Assembly: GCA_001870995.2 (NCBI GenBank)
Contig: MLAV02000002.1
Coordinates: 447,536 to 511,535, forward strand
DNA: 64,000 nt
Source of the DNA: Chitinophaga sp. CB10
GTDB lineage: Bacteria > Bacteroidota > Bacteroidia > Chitinophagales > Chitinophagaceae
Direction of reading: 5' to 3'
Shown: in pieces, positions 17,495-26,154 of the stretch
Layout of the letters: each line of letters starts with the position of its first letter
Numbering within the stretch: position 1 is the first letter of the stretch
Notes under the pieces: model-generated
The model's database searches: none
Told to the model about the DNA's origin: nothing
The model's input: only the letters and a program-made list of their open reading frames with translations
Program-made: the position numbers and the translations under genes

Positions 17495-20128
17495 CTAAAA
17501 TTTAACCGAATAGGTCACACTTGGCAAAACAGGCAGTATCACTACTTTGGAGAGATAGCGCTGCTTAGCTTCATCATCCCTTTTAACATAGTAATAAAAA
17601 GGATTTTTATGGTTGTAGACGTTAATGATACTGAAGTTCCACGTGCGGCTCCATTTGGACTTTTGCTTCGTCCAGTTAATGCCAATGTCCAGCCGGTGCG
17701 AATTTTCCGCACGGTAATTATACCGGCTGTCGTACCTGTCGATACCCGTACCCGGGCCGGATACAGGGTCCCAGGGCGAACCTGTTTCTATCCCTTCATA
17801 ACTGGCCACCGGCAACGTTAGCGGCGCGCCGGTAGTAAACCGCCACGAAGCGGAGAAATCCCAGTTCTTACCCAATACCTGGTTGAACACCACTTCTATA
17901 TCATGCCGGTGATCGTATTTATAAGGGAATATCTTCCCCCCGTTGATACCCGCAAAACGCCTGGTACTCCAGGATAACGTATAGCCGATCCACCCGGTGG
18001 TCTTTCCTTTTTTTCTGGCGATCATGGCTTCGCCGCCATAGCTCCAGCCACGGCCTATGCTCACCTGATCCTCCCAGCGGAGCAGGTCAGGCGTGATAAA
18101 ACCGATTGGGTCCCGGAGCTCGATCATGTTATGCATATTCTTGTAATAACCTTCCAGGGTAAACTCATAGACCTGCCGGTTCGTGGTTTTAGCGATGCCC
18201 AGGGCGATCTGCCGGGACGACATAGGCGCCACCCGGTCGGTAGCCGGCACCCAGATGTCCGTTGGCAGCGATGTGCCGTAGTTGGACAGCAGGTGTACAT
18301 ACTGATTCATCTGCGTATAAGCCACCTTGAACGCCCATTGCTGAGGAAGCATGTAACGCAGGCCCAACCGGGGCTGCAGGCTGTGATACAACTTCCCGGA
18401 CACAAGGAAACCCGAGGCATGCAGGCCGGCATTTACAAATAAGGAAGGCGTCAGCTGCCAGTCGTCCTCCACGTAGAGCAGCATTTCCGCTGCGGTATTC
18501 TGCGGGCCATTCGCAATGGTATCCAGCGGCGTGACTGATCCTGTCTTATCCGCGAAGGAGGACATGGAAGGTTTGAAGTCGTGCATATTCACCGCCGTTC
18601 CGAACCTGAGCCCGTGCTGCGGGGAAGGGCGGTAGTCAAAATCCGCACGGATGCCGGCAATCTCCATCCGGGAGCGATAGGAGCCTACCTGGTCAATCAG
18701 TTCATTAGCTGCCGGCACTATGTACCTGTAGCCTATTTTGGTACTGAAAGCGTAGGAAGAATAATTGAGGCTGATATTGGAAAACAGTTTGGGGCCGTAA
18801 ATGTGGTTCCATCGCAGCGCGCCGATGGTATTGCCCCAGCTCACATCAAACCCGCTGGAAAGCATATTGATGCGCGCAGTATCAGGGAGGCTGGCAGAGT
18901 CCAGCTGCAGGTTCATCTTATCTTCCCCGGTATAAAAACTCAGGTACAGCCGGTCCTTCGGGGAAAAAATATGATTCAGCTTCGCATTGATATCGTAAAA
19001 GTAAGCGGATAGTTCCGCTTTATTCTTTTCATCATCTTCCAGGCGGAGCAGGGAATTATACACCAGGTCCGGGTAGGATCTGCGGGCGGAAACGATAAAG
19101 GAGGTTTTATCTTTTATAATGGGGCCTTCCAGGTCAAACTTGGTACTGATGAGGCCAATGGCCGCATCGCCGTGGAAATTCTTCATATCCCCGTCCTTGA
19201 GGGTGATGTCTACCACGGAGGAGAGTCGCCCGCCGAAACGTGCCGGGAACGCGCCTTTATACAGGTCTGTGGACTTCACCACATCCGGGTTGATCAGGGA
19301 AAAGATGCCGAAGAAGTGCGAGAAGTTAAAGATGGGGGAGCCATCCAGCAGGATCAGGTTTTGATCAGGGCTGCCACCCCTCACATGCAGGCCGGAAACG
19401 CCGTCCATCCCACCGCTCACTCCGGGAATAGCCTGCAGGGTACGGATCAGGTCCGCGTCGCCAAGCAGCCGGGGCGTTTTATTCACTGCGGCGGAGGAGA
19501 TGTTGACCTTACTCATTTGCGTTTGGTTTTGGAGGTTATTGCTTTCCGCGCCGGTAACTACCACCTCTTTGAGGTGGGTGGTGGATTCCAGGGAAATTTC
19601 AATCGTCCTGTCGCCCTTGGGAAACTGCCGCCACTGTGGCTGATAGCCTACGAACGACACGACGACGCTGCTGGTATCCTTGGTGGTGGTGAAGCTGAAG
19701 AAGCCGTATTGATTGGTAACGGTGCCCTGTTTTAAGGTGGGCGACCAGATGGTGGCGCCCGGGAGCCGCTCCCCCGTAGCGGCGTCCTTTACATAGCCGT
19801 TGATGGTGCGGGTCGTCCGGTTATTGGGCAGGAGTACGAGGAGGTCGCCCACGCGGGTAAACTTGATATCATCCGGTGCAAATAGCTCTTCCAGCACCGT
19901 TTTCAGGCGTTTGTTATGGACAGTCAGCGTTACTTTCCTGGATAAATTGACAAGGTCGCGGCTATAAGAAAAATGGATGCCATAGTTTTTTTCCAGCAGC
20001 TCGCATACGGTTTGCAGAGATTGGTGCTGCACTACTACCGTCACCTTCGTTTGCCAATCCCAACCCAGAACCTGCAGCGGCATGCTCAATAAAAAGAGCG
20101 CCGTCAGCAGTCTTCCGGTCAACGACAT
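17495..20128 (-). CDS. TonB-dependent outer-membrane receptor with STN signalling domain
   Basis: 877 residues. Signal peptide 1-22, then an STN (secretin/TonB short N-terminal) domain at about 30-100 (LQTVCELLEKNYGIHFSYSR). A carboxypeptidase-regulatory-like beta sandwich follows at about 108-185 (INGYVKDAATGERLPGATIW), then the plug (GGMDGVSGLHVRGGSPDQNL) and the beta barrel ending in SVTYSVKF. The STN domain is the part that touches a FecR-type anti-sigma factor, and fecR and an ECF sigma gene lie directly upstream. Ligand binding at the surface would thus be relayed to transcription. It is not a SusC protein: there is no SusD partner, and DUF4249 follows instead. Substrate unknown. Confidence 0.92.
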   Translation of the reverse strand: MSLTGRLLTALFLLSMPLQVLGWDWQTKVTVVVQHQSLQTVCELLEKNYGIHFSYSRDLVNLSRKVTLTVHNKRLKTVLEELFAPDDIKFTRVGDLLVLLPNNRTTRTINGYVKDAATGERLPGATIWSPTLKQGTVTNQYGFFSFTTTKDTSSVVVSFVGYQPQWRQFPKGDRTIEISLESTTHLKEVVVTGAESNNLQNQTQMSKVNISSAAVNKTPRLLGDADLIRTLQAIPGVSGGMDGVSGLHVRGGSPDQNLILLDGSPIFNFSHFFGIFSLINPDVVKSTDLYKGAFPARFGGRLSSVVDITLKDGDMKNFHGDAAIGLISTKFDLEGPIIKDKTSFIVSARRSYPDLVYNSLLRLEDDEKNKAELSAYFYDINAKLNHIFSPKDRLYLSFYTGEDKMNLQLDSASLPDTARINMLSSGFDVSWGNTIGALRWNHIYGPKLFSNISLNYSSYAFSTKIGYRYIVPAANELIDQVGSYRSRMEIAGIRADFDYRPSPQHGLRFGTAVNMHDFKPSMSSFADKTGSVTPLDTIANGPQNTAAEMLLYVEDDWQLTPSLFVNAGLHASGFLVSGKLYHSLQPRLGLRYMLPQQWAFKVAYTQMNQYVHLLSNYGTSLPTDIWVPATDRVAPMSSRQIALGIAKTTNRQVYEFTLEGYYKNMHNMIELRDPIGFITPDLLRWEDQVSIGRGWSYGGEAMIARKKGKTTGWIGYTLSWSTRRFAGINGGKIFPYKYDHRHDIEVVFNQVLGKNWDFSASWRFTTGAPLTLPVASYEGIETGSPWDPVSGPGTGIDRYDSRYNYRAENSHRLDIGINWTKQKSKWSRTWNFSIINVYNHKNPFYYYVKRDDEAKQRYLSKVVILPVLPSVTYSVKF

Positions 20129-20180
20129 AGTATTACTAAATTAAAAGTATGTTTAACAGATTATAGTGATAACAGCGCCT

Positions 20181-21152
20181 TTATTTCAGGCGATATTGCC
20201 GGGGGCCTGTCTGTTCCCATTCAGCGTTGAGGCTGAGTGCCAGGGATTTCATGACATCGTTGATATCGGCTCCGGTAAGGTTTGTTTTCACTGTAAGCTT
20301 CAGCAGGGCGGTATCTTCCACCACGATCCGGACGTCGTAAAGGACGGTGATGGTTTGCAGCACTTCTTCCAGCGGCACGTTTTCGAATACGAGCGCTTTC
20401 TGCACCGGGTCAATGATATGGGCGGCCACGCGGAAATCCTGGCGGGCTGCATCCTGTTGGAGGAGCATCCCTTCGGTGAGGACTACGCTATCGGCCCGGG
20501 CATGATCGATGACCATTACCTTACCGCTGCTAACATGCACTTCCAGGATAGCGCTATCGGGTACATAGTTGACGGTAAACCGCGTTCCCAGGACTTTCAC
20601 TTCCGTGCGGCCGAGCGCTACGATGAAGGGCTGGCCGGGGTTGGCGGCTACGTCGAAGGCGGCGCTGCCTTTCAGTGTAACCTTTCGGTTATTATCGTTG
20701 AAGCCTTTGGCCACCTTGAGGGTGGAGGCTTTTCCTTTCAGTTCAATCTTACTGCCGTCCAGCAGGGTAGCCTGCAGGGGGCCGGTAAATTTTTCTGCCG
20801 GCCGGGTAGCCAGGTACCAGGCGCCCGCGCAAATGATGAGCAGCAGTACGGCGGCCGCTTTCAGGAACGTCTTCCAGGAGAAGCTCCTGGCCGGTTGTAG
20901 CCGGGCCGCTGTTTCCGGCACGTCCATCTGCTGGTACAGCTGTTGCCAGGAGGTGTCGGTATTAGTCTGGATAGTGTATTGCTGTGCAGCAGCAGTATCC
21001 AGCACTTTTTTGAGCGCCTCCAGCAGTTGCCGGTTGTCCGCATGCGCTGTAAGCCAGTTATCGACCCAGGCACGTTCTTCCCCGTCCGCTTCATCCAGCA
21101 GATATTTGCAGAGCAGGGTATATAGTGCTTCGTCAGAGAACGATGGTATCAT
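20181..21152 (-). CDS. FecR-family anti-sigma factor
   Basis: 323 residues from ATG 21152 (MIPSFSDEALYTLLCKYL); the frame stays open much further upstream but that part reads as the antisense of the sigma gene. Residues 1-90 are a cytoplasmic sigma-binding region, about 97-115 a single membrane helix (FLKAAAVLLLIICAGAWYLA). The periplasmic FecR domain contains LLDGSKIELKGKASTLKVA and VKVLGTRFTVNYVPD, and a DUF4974 domain closes the protein (LVFENVPLEEVLQTITVLYD). It would hold the upstream ECF sigma factor and receive the signal from the STN receptor encoded downstream. Confidence 0.92.
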   Translation of the reverse strand: MIPSFSDEALYTLLCKYLLDEADGEERAWVDNWLTAHADNRQLLEALKKVLDTAAAQQYTIQTNTDTSWQQLYQQMDVPETAARLQPARSFSWKTFLKAAAVLLLIICAGAWYLATRPAEKFTGPLQATLLDGSKIELKGKASTLKVAKGFNDNNRKVTLKGSAAFDVAANPGQPFIVALGRTEVKVLGTRFTVNYVPDSAILEVHVSSGKVMVIDHARADSVVLTEGMLLQQDAARQDFRVAAHIIDPVQKALVFENVPLEEVLQTITVLYDVRIVVEDTALLKLTVKTNLTGADINDVMKSLALSLNAEWEQTGPRQYRLK

Positions 21153-21186
21153 TATACAGTGTATGCGTTGTTTTATAAAAAATGAC

Positions 21187-21228
21187 CCGGATAGATGACG
21201 CGGCTCAAAAGGGTTGTCCCCTATCCGG
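21187..21228 (-). repeat. Inverted repeat between the sigma and fecR genes
   Basis: CCGGATAG at 21187-21194 and CTATCCGG at 21221-21228 form an 8-bp inverted repeat with a 26-base loop in the 89-base gap. It has no T-run, so it may be an mRNA-stability or operator element rather than a terminator. Confidence 0.45.
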
Positions 21229-21241
21229 AAGGTATAATTTT

Positions 21242-21757
21242 TTAGAAAAGGAACCCTGTCAGTAGCGGCAGGTATTCTTTGAGTTCCTGGTGAAGGATCT
21301 TCAGTGCTTTCCCCATCTGGTTTTCCACTGTTTTCACCGAGATGTTCATGGTGGCGGCGATTTCGGAGTATTTCAGCTGCTGGTGGCGGCTGAGGATGAA
21401 GACTTCGCGGCATCTTTCCGGGAGGCGGTCCAGCGCCTGGTGGTAAAGTTTTTCCAGCTCCCGTACGTCCGCGGCCTGGGTAGCGCTTTCGCGCTGCTGG
21501 CTGTAGGCGGTTTCTTTTTCGCTGCGTACGGCAGCCTTGCGCCACTGGCTGATGGCGGCATTCCTGATGGCAGAAAACAGGTATGACTTTACGGGACCGG
21601 TAATAACAATTGTATCCCTTTTTTCCCATAGTTTCAGGAACACCTGCTGAACAATTTCCTCCGCCTCGTGCATATCTCCCGTGTAGTGGGCTGCGAAGGC
21701 CAGGCAATGCGCATGATTTTCCCTGAACAATTCCTCAAATGATTGGAGCGCCAACAT
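21242..21757 (-). CDS. ECF RNA polymerase sigma factor (FecI-like)
   Basis: 171 residues from ATG 21757 (MLALQSFEELFRENH); an upstream TTG at 21769 is in frame. Region 2 reads AEEIVQQVFLKLWEKRD with VKSYLFSAIRNAAISQWRK, and region 4 is LDRLPERCREVFILSRHQQLKYSEIAATMNIS... with the usual SVKTVENQMGKAL helix-turn-helix. Extracytoplasmic-function sigma factors of this type direct RNA polymerase to receptor operons. It heads the sigma-fecR-receptor-DUF4249 cassette and is divergent from pyrD. Confidence 0.93.
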   Translation of the reverse strand: MLALQSFEELFRENHAHCLAFAAHYTGDMHEAEEIVQQVFLKLWEKRDTIVITGPVKSYLFSAIRNAAISQWRKAAVRSEKETAYSQQRESATQAADVRELEKLYHQALDRLPERCREVFILSRHQQLKYSEIAATMNISVKTVENQMGKALKILHQELKEYLPLLTGFLF

Positions 21758-21812
21758 GATGAGGTGCAAATATAGGTCATCTCCAGTAACATCAATGGAT
21801 AGAAAAAATTTC

Positions 21813-21820
21813 TACCTTTG
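21813..21820 (+). promoter_or_regulatory. -7 promoter box of pyrD
   Basis: TACCTTTG is an exact TAnnTTTG match, nine bases before the pyrD ATG. No clear TTG -33 element is seen. The expected transcript would have an extremely short leader. Confidence 0.5.
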
Positions 21821-21828
21821 CCCCCGAC

Positions 21829-22854
21829 ATGTACAATCTGATCAAAAATATCCTGTTCCGCTATCCGCCGGAGAACATTCACCACAGCGTTATGCGTGGT
21901 ATTAAGACGCTTTATTCCCTGCCACTTGGTAAGCAAATGCTGGAAGCATTTTGCGGGGTAAAACAGAAAGGACTTGAAAAAGAGGTTTTCGGGCTCAAAT
22001 TTTCCAACCCGGTAGGGCTGGCAGCTGGTTTCGACAAGGATGCCAAATATATAGATGAGCTGGCGAGCCTGGGTTTTGGATTTGTGGAGATAGGTACTGT
22101 TACGCCGGTAGCGCAACCGGGCAATGATTTACCGCGGCTGTTCCGTCTGCCGGCGGATAAGGCCCTGATCAACCGTATGGGCTTTAACAACGAAGGCGCT
22201 GTAGCAGCTGCGAGGCGCTTACAGCATAAGAAATCCAATATTATTGTAGGAGGTAACATAGGTAAAAACAAGGTAACGCCTAACGAGGAAGCGGTGAGCG
22301 ACTATGAGAAGTGCTTCCATGCGTTGTATGACGTGGTGGACTACTTTGTGGTAAACGTAAGCTCACCGAATACGCCCAACCTGCGCGCGCTGCAGGAAAA
22401 GGAGCCGCTGAAGCAGCTGCTGCATCACCTGCAGCTCCTCAACAGCCAGAAGAAAGTGCAGAAGCCGATATTATTGAAAATTGCCCCGGACCTCACTACC
22501 GAGCAGCTGGACGATATTGTGGAAATAGTCCAGGAAACCAAACTGGCCGGGATCGTGGCTACGAATACGACAATCAGTCGCGAAGGCCTGCAAACGCCGG
22601 CTTCCGAGGTATCGGAAATTGGCGCGGGCGGTTTGAGCGGGTTGCCGGTGAAGCAAAGATCCACAGCGGTGATCCGGTATATTCACCGGAAAAGCAACGG
22701 CGCTTTCCCGATCATTGCGGTGGGCGGTATTTTTACTGCGGCCGATGCGCAGGAGAAGCTGGATGCCGGCGCTGCGCTGGTGCAGGTGTACACCGGGTTT
22801 ATTTATGAGGGGCCGACGATTGTGAAGAAGATTTGTGCGGGCCTGAGGAAGTAG
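21829..22854 (+). CDS. pyrD: Dihydroorotate dehydrogenase (quinone), class 2
   Basis: 341 residues. The N-terminal helical membrane-association segment of class 2 enzymes is present (MYNLIKNILFRYPPENIHHSVM), followed by the FMN-binding TIM barrel: NPVGLAAGFDKDAKYIDEL, NVSSPNTPNLRALQ and, near the C-terminus, IIAVGGIFTAADAQEKLDAGAALVQ. It oxidises dihydroorotate to orotate in pyrimidine synthesis, passing electrons to menaquinone at the inner membrane. Monocistronic, with its own -7 box and a strong terminator about 100 bases downstream. Confidence 0.95.
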   Translation: MYNLIKNILFRYPPENIHHSVMRGIKTLYSLPLGKQMLEAFCGVKQKGLEKEVFGLKFSNPVGLAAGFDKDAKYIDELASLGFGFVEIGTVTPVAQPGNDLPRLFRLPADKALINRMGFNNEGAVAAARRLQHKKSNIIVGGNIGKNKVTPNEEAVSDYEKCFHALYDVVDYFVVNVSSPNTPNLRALQEKEPLKQLLHHLQLLNSQKKVQKPILLKIAPDLTTEQLDDIVEIVQETKLAGIVATNTTISREGLQTPASEVSEIGAGGLSGLPVKQRSTAVIRYIHRKSNGAFPIIAVGGIFTAADAQEKLDAGAALVQVYTGFIYEGPTIVKKICAGLRK

Positions 22855-22957
22855 ATATGGTGCTTATTGGATTTGCTTAAATTCATCGATTTATTACGGT
22901 AGCTACTGTATTATTTAAATCATCTCTCCAATCCATCAACTCATTACCACACAATAG

Positions 22958-22986
22958 GGCTGACCGTAGACACGGTCAGCCTTTTT
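22958..22986 (+). terminator. Rho-independent terminator after pyrD
   Basis: A perfect 10-bp stem, GGCTGACCGT and ACGGTCAGCC with an AGAC loop, is followed by TTTTT. Confidence 0.9.
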
Positions 22987-23031
22987 AATAAGGATTGTAA
23001 CAGTACTATGCGAGCGATTGTGCAAAAATTT

Positions 23032-23082
23032 GGTTAACAAACAAATGGGGCTAACAAACAATGTGGGTTAACAAACACACCA
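23032..23082. repeat. Three tandem copies of a 17-base repeat
   Basis: GGTTAACAAACAAATGG, GGCTAACAAACAATGTG and GGTTAACAAACACACCA start at 23032, 23049 and 23066, an exact 17-base period with a conserved G-G-Y-TAACAAACA core. The spacing and strand uniformity are iteron-like. No adjacent gene explains them. Confidence 0.8.
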
Positions 23083-23329
23083 TTTTCTCAATAACCCCAT
23101 GAAAAATGATGATTAATATGATCCAAAATTATTCAAACTGATTAGGCAAAAACCACGTTTTCGGGCACGGAAGTCCCCGAATGAGAATGAACACAATCAA
23201 GATAAGCTGAACAAAATGAACAAGTAAGGGCAGTACAATCGAACCTAAGCTGGTATGGGGTTTACAAGAAAATCAGGGTGGTACGGAATTGATAAGAAGA
23301 AGGAGAATGGGTAAAAACAAACCGGTTAT

Positions 23330-23482
23330 TCAGGCCATCAGCTGGCTATGGCGGCAGGGTGCGGCTCCTGGAGTAACACCTTCCCGTTCCAGGGATGCAG
23401 TAAGCGCTAATTGCCTGTCGCAGCCATGAAAGCCTAAAAGCAATCCTTCATCGGCTGCATAATTAAAAACTGTTCTTTTCAT
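23330..23482 (-). pseudogene. 49-codon ORF, possible remnant of a FHGCD-type (ADP-ribosyltransferase-like) toxin gene
   Basis: The ORF starts 10 bases after the stop of the preceding 71-codon ORF and reads MKRTVFNYAADEGLLLGFHG then CDRQLALTASLE before a short tail of a different character. The GFHGCD motif near the N-terminus recalls hypothetical proteins whose N-terminus carries a [GY]xHGCD segment followed by a DWLGHGIYFWE-type motif, thought to have an ADP-ribosyltransferase-like fold. The second motif is absent here, so if the link holds this is a truncated remnant. The assignment is from memory of a motif and is weak. Confidence 0.3.
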
Positions 23483-23492
23483 AATGGAATAT

Positions 23493-23708
23493 TTAAATCG
23501 CTTTTTGAGTGCCACCTTCATCATTATTTTCCTCCTCCTGCTTCACGCCAAACATGCTGGAATTTTCAATAAAAAACTCCTTTGCTTCCTGCGGGATATT
23601 CAGCCGGTTAAAAGTTTCTTCCCAATTTTTCTGAGAAGCTTTGGCATAAGCCCAATACCTGTCTATACTCTCCTCCAGGCGTTCATAAAATTCAATTGGT
23701 CTTTGCAT
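23493..23708 (-). CDS. Small hypothetical protein, helical, in a bicistron with the GFHGCD ORF
   Basis: 71 residues, MQRPIEFYERLEESIDRYWA ... AKEFFIENSSMFGVKQEEEN, acidic and helical, no signal peptide. I do not recognise the family. The downstream partner lies 10 bases away and the pair sits alone between the pyrD and rsmE terminators in a repeat-rich, AT-rich gap. The arrangement would fit an antitoxin-like gene followed by a truncated toxin, but that is inference. Confidence 0.5.
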   Translation of the reverse strand: MQRPIEFYERLEESIDRYWAYAKASQKNWEETFNRLNIPQEAKEFFIENSSMFGVKQEEENNDEGGTQKAI

Positions 23709-23812
23709 AACTTGAATAATTTTAAATCATTAACAATAAAATTTCCACCCCTAAATTAATTCAAAAAATCATCCAAAAACCGCTTCCACAAAGGATTTCA
23801 TGCCCGAATGGA

Positions 23813-23852
23813 ATGAACGGATCAAACTGATAATGAACAGGTCAAACTGATA
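23813..23852. repeat. Two tandem copies of a 20-base repeat
   Basis: ATGAACGGATCAAACTGATA and ATGAACAGGTCAAACTGATA lie head to tail. A related CCCGAATG-GAATGAAC sequence precedes them at about 23803 and recurs at about 23175, on the other side of the small ORF pair. Confidence 0.75.
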
Positions 23853-23907
23853 ATTTTATTCACGCGGGCGACTGCCTCCAAACCAGCCACCCCACTATTT
23901 ATACCAC

Positions 23908-23937
23908 AAAAAAAAGCGTGGGATTTTACCCCCACGC
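23908..23937 (-). terminator. Terminator of rsmE
   Basis: GCGTGGG and CCCACGC pair around an 8-base loop; on the minus strand the stem is followed by an unbroken run of eight or more T. It lies 30 bases after the rsmE stop. Confidence 0.85.
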
Positions 23938-23967
23938 CCATATTGCTGAAAAATTTCACGATTTTTT

Positions 23968-24681
23968 TTAAGACGGTAATTTCGCATTCATCAACACCGC
24001 CGCTACCATGCCAGCCGTTTCCGTCCGCAAACGCGTACGCCCCAACGAAACCGGCCTGAAACCCGCCCCAATCGCCTGCTCCACCTCTGCCGCCGTAAAG
24101 TCGCCCTCCGGCCCGATCAATATAATCGTATCCTTGCCCGCCTGCATCGCATCCTGCAACTCCGTCTTCTCCTCCGGTAAACAATGGGCAATAAACCGCT
24201 GCGGGTCCGTATTCCCCTTCACTACCTTCTCCAGCGACTGCGGCTCTTCCAATACCGGCAGCCAGAACTGCTTCGATTGCAACATGGCCGATACCAAAAT
24301 ACTGTTCAGCCGCTCCGCCTTAATCTTCTCCTTCTCCGTACGGGCAGTCACCAGCGGTATAATGGTCTGTATCCCAATCTCCGTGGCTTTTTCAAGAAAC
24401 CACTCAATACGGCTCGCATTCTTGGTAAACGCAATGGCTATACGCAGCGCCGGCCGCGGCGCCGGGATTAACGCTCTCCCCTCTACCTTTACCTGGCATT
24501 TTTTCCTGTTGTCATCCGTGATAACAACGGTATATTTTGAACCACGGCCATCCGCAAGCAACACCTGGTCGCCCTTTTCATGACGTAATACCTGTATGCA
24601 ATACTTGGAGGTATCCTCATTCATCGTGTACATTGTCGCATCCTGCTGAATGTCCGGCGCGTAAAAAACAGGCAATTCCAT
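23968..24681 (-). CDS. rsmE: 16S rRNA m3U1498 methyltransferase
   Basis: 237 residues from ATG 24681 (MELPVFYAPDIQQDA); the TTG at 24705 is unlikely. An N-terminal PUA-like domain is followed by a SPOUT methyltransferase with the knot motifs IILIGPEGDFTAAEVEQA and VSLGRTRLRTETAGM. It methylates N3 of U1498 in 16S rRNA. It lies downstream of a MATE transporter gene on the same strand, separated by 29 bases, and ends in a strong terminator. Confidence 0.94.
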   Translation of the reverse strand: MELPVFYAPDIQQDATMYTMNEDTSKYCIQVLRHEKGDQVLLADGRGSKYTVVITDDNRKKCQVKVEGRALIPAPRPALRIAIAFTKNASRIEWFLEKATEIGIQTIIPLVTARTEKEKIKAERLNSILVSAMLQSKQFWLPVLEEPQSLEKVVKGNTDPQRFIAHCLPEEKTELQDAMQAGKDTIILIGPEGDFTAAEVEQAIGAGFRPVSLGRTRLRTETAGMVAAVLMNAKLPS

Positions 24682-24710
24682 GTTGATCCTTCTTCGTTTT
24701 TGCAAAAATC

Positions 24711-26069
24711 CTAAATATCTGCTTGTAATTCCAGTTTTTTAGTGCGATGATGAAATCTTACAAACAACAATACCGACGCCGCCAGCAATCCCAGCAGCAA
24801 CGCCCACCAAACGCCTTCCACGCCGAGGCCCAGCCGGATGCCCAGCAAATAACCCAATGGCAGCCCCAGGCCCCAATACGCCAGCAGGGTGATCACCGTA
24901 GGAATTCTCACGTCCCCCAATCCCCGCAGCACTCCCAGGCCTACCACCTGCGTACCGTCAAACAGCTGGAAGAAAGCCGCAATAATCAGCAGCTTGGCCG
25001 CAATCGGTATCACCTGCGGATCATCAATATAAAACCGCGGCAAAATATGATTGCCTAACATAAACAGCAACGCCGTAAATCCCATCAGTACCAGCACCAT
25101 ATGATAGCTCGCAATGGCGGACATACGCAGCTCCCTGAAATCCCGCTTACCGAAGTTATTGCCGCTCTTGATCCCCGCCGCCGCTGAAATACCGCTGGCC
25201 ATCATATACGTCATGGCGGCCAGGCTCAGCGCAATCTGATGCGCAGCCAGCTCCGCGGAGCCCATCCAGCCCACCATGATAGCCGCGCCGCTAAAGGCGC
25301 TCACCTCAAAAATATATTGCAACGCCACCGGCGTACCAATACCCAGGATCTGCTTTATCTTCCCCCACTCAATATTGGAAAACCCGAACGTAGCCAGGTA
25401 CTCCTTAAATCGCGGCGAACGCAGCACGTAAAACATCATCGTAATGCCCATCAGCAACCTGTCCGTAAACGTGGCAATACCGACACCCACCACGCCCATG
25501 CGCGGCAGGCCGAAAAGCCCGTACACCAGCGTAATACCCACCACGATGTTCAGCAGGTTCCCGATAATACTGATGTTCATCGCCTGCCGGGTAAAGCCCA
25601 GCCCTTCGGCAAACTGCTTAAACGACAAGAACAGCATGAGCGGTATAAAAGAGAAGCCCAGGTAGCGCAGGAAAGGCCTTGCCTGTTCCACCACATCCGC
25701 TTCCTGGTTGAGCAGGTCCATGCGGGCGCTGCCCCAGTAAATCACCATAGACAACAGCACGCCTACCGTCATGTTGATAATCAGGCTGTGACTCAGCAGG
25801 TGGCCGATCTTATGTTTATTCCCACGTCCATTCTCCTGCGCGATCAGCGGCGTAAGGCCGTAGGACATACCAATGCCCGTAACCATAAAGATGGAGAACA
25901 GGCTGTTGCCCAGGGAAACCGCTGCCAGCGGCACCTTCCCGGTATGACCAATAATAAGGCTGTCGGACAATGCTACCAAAGTATGGCCGAGTTGACTGAT
26001 CACTACAGGATAGGCCAGGCTGAAATTGTCCCTGTAGTGCCCTTTGTATTTCAAGTACAGTTGTTTCAT
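24711..26069 (-). CDS. MATE-family efflux transporter
   Basis: 452 residues from ATG 26069 (MKQLYLKYKGHYRDNFSLAY); the longer frame would run through the dnaB terminator. Twelve hydrophobic helices in two homologous halves; the N-terminal signature PVVISQLGHTLVALSDSLII and the repeat-2 segment VALQYIFEVSAFSGAAIMVG match the NorM/MATE family. It exports cationic or other drugs in exchange for Na+ or H+. Likely co-transcribed with rsmE. Confidence 0.92.
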   Translation of the reverse strand: MKQLYLKYKGHYRDNFSLAYPVVISQLGHTLVALSDSLIIGHTGKVPLAAVSLGNSLFSIFMVTGIGMSYGLTPLIAQENGRGNKHKIGHLLSHSLIINMTVGVLLSMVIYWGSARMDLLNQEADVVEQARPFLRYLGFSFIPLMLFLSFKQFAEGLGFTRQAMNISIIGNLLNIVVGITLVYGLFGLPRMGVVGVGIATFTDRLLMGITMMFYVLRSPRFKEYLATFGFSNIEWGKIKQILGIGTPVALQYIFEVSAFSGAAIMVGWMGSAELAAHQIALSLAAMTYMMASGISAAAGIKSGNNFGKRDFRELRMSAIASYHMVLVLMGFTALLFMLGNHILPRFYIDDPQVIPIAAKLLIIAAFFQLFDGTQVVGLGVLRGLGDVRIPTVITLLAYWGLGLPLGYLLGIRLGLGVEGVWWALLLGLLAASVLLFVRFHHRTKKLELQADI

Positions 26070-26103
26070 GGGTTCTTCTGTGATTCTTTTTGACGTATCC
26101 AAT

Positions 26104-26135
26104 AAAAAAGCCGGCGATCTGTCGATGCCGGCTTT
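26104..26135 (-). terminator. Terminator of dnaB
   Basis: AAAGCCGGC and GCCGGCTTT form a 9-bp stem with an 11-base loop, followed on the minus strand by TTTTTT. It lies just past the dnaB stop and before the MATE start. Confidence 0.88.
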
Positions 26136-26154
26136 CTGCAAATAATTTTACCTG

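Noticed and set aside
23032..23082. CRISPR array
   Set aside because: Repeats are 17 bases with no spacers and no cas genes.
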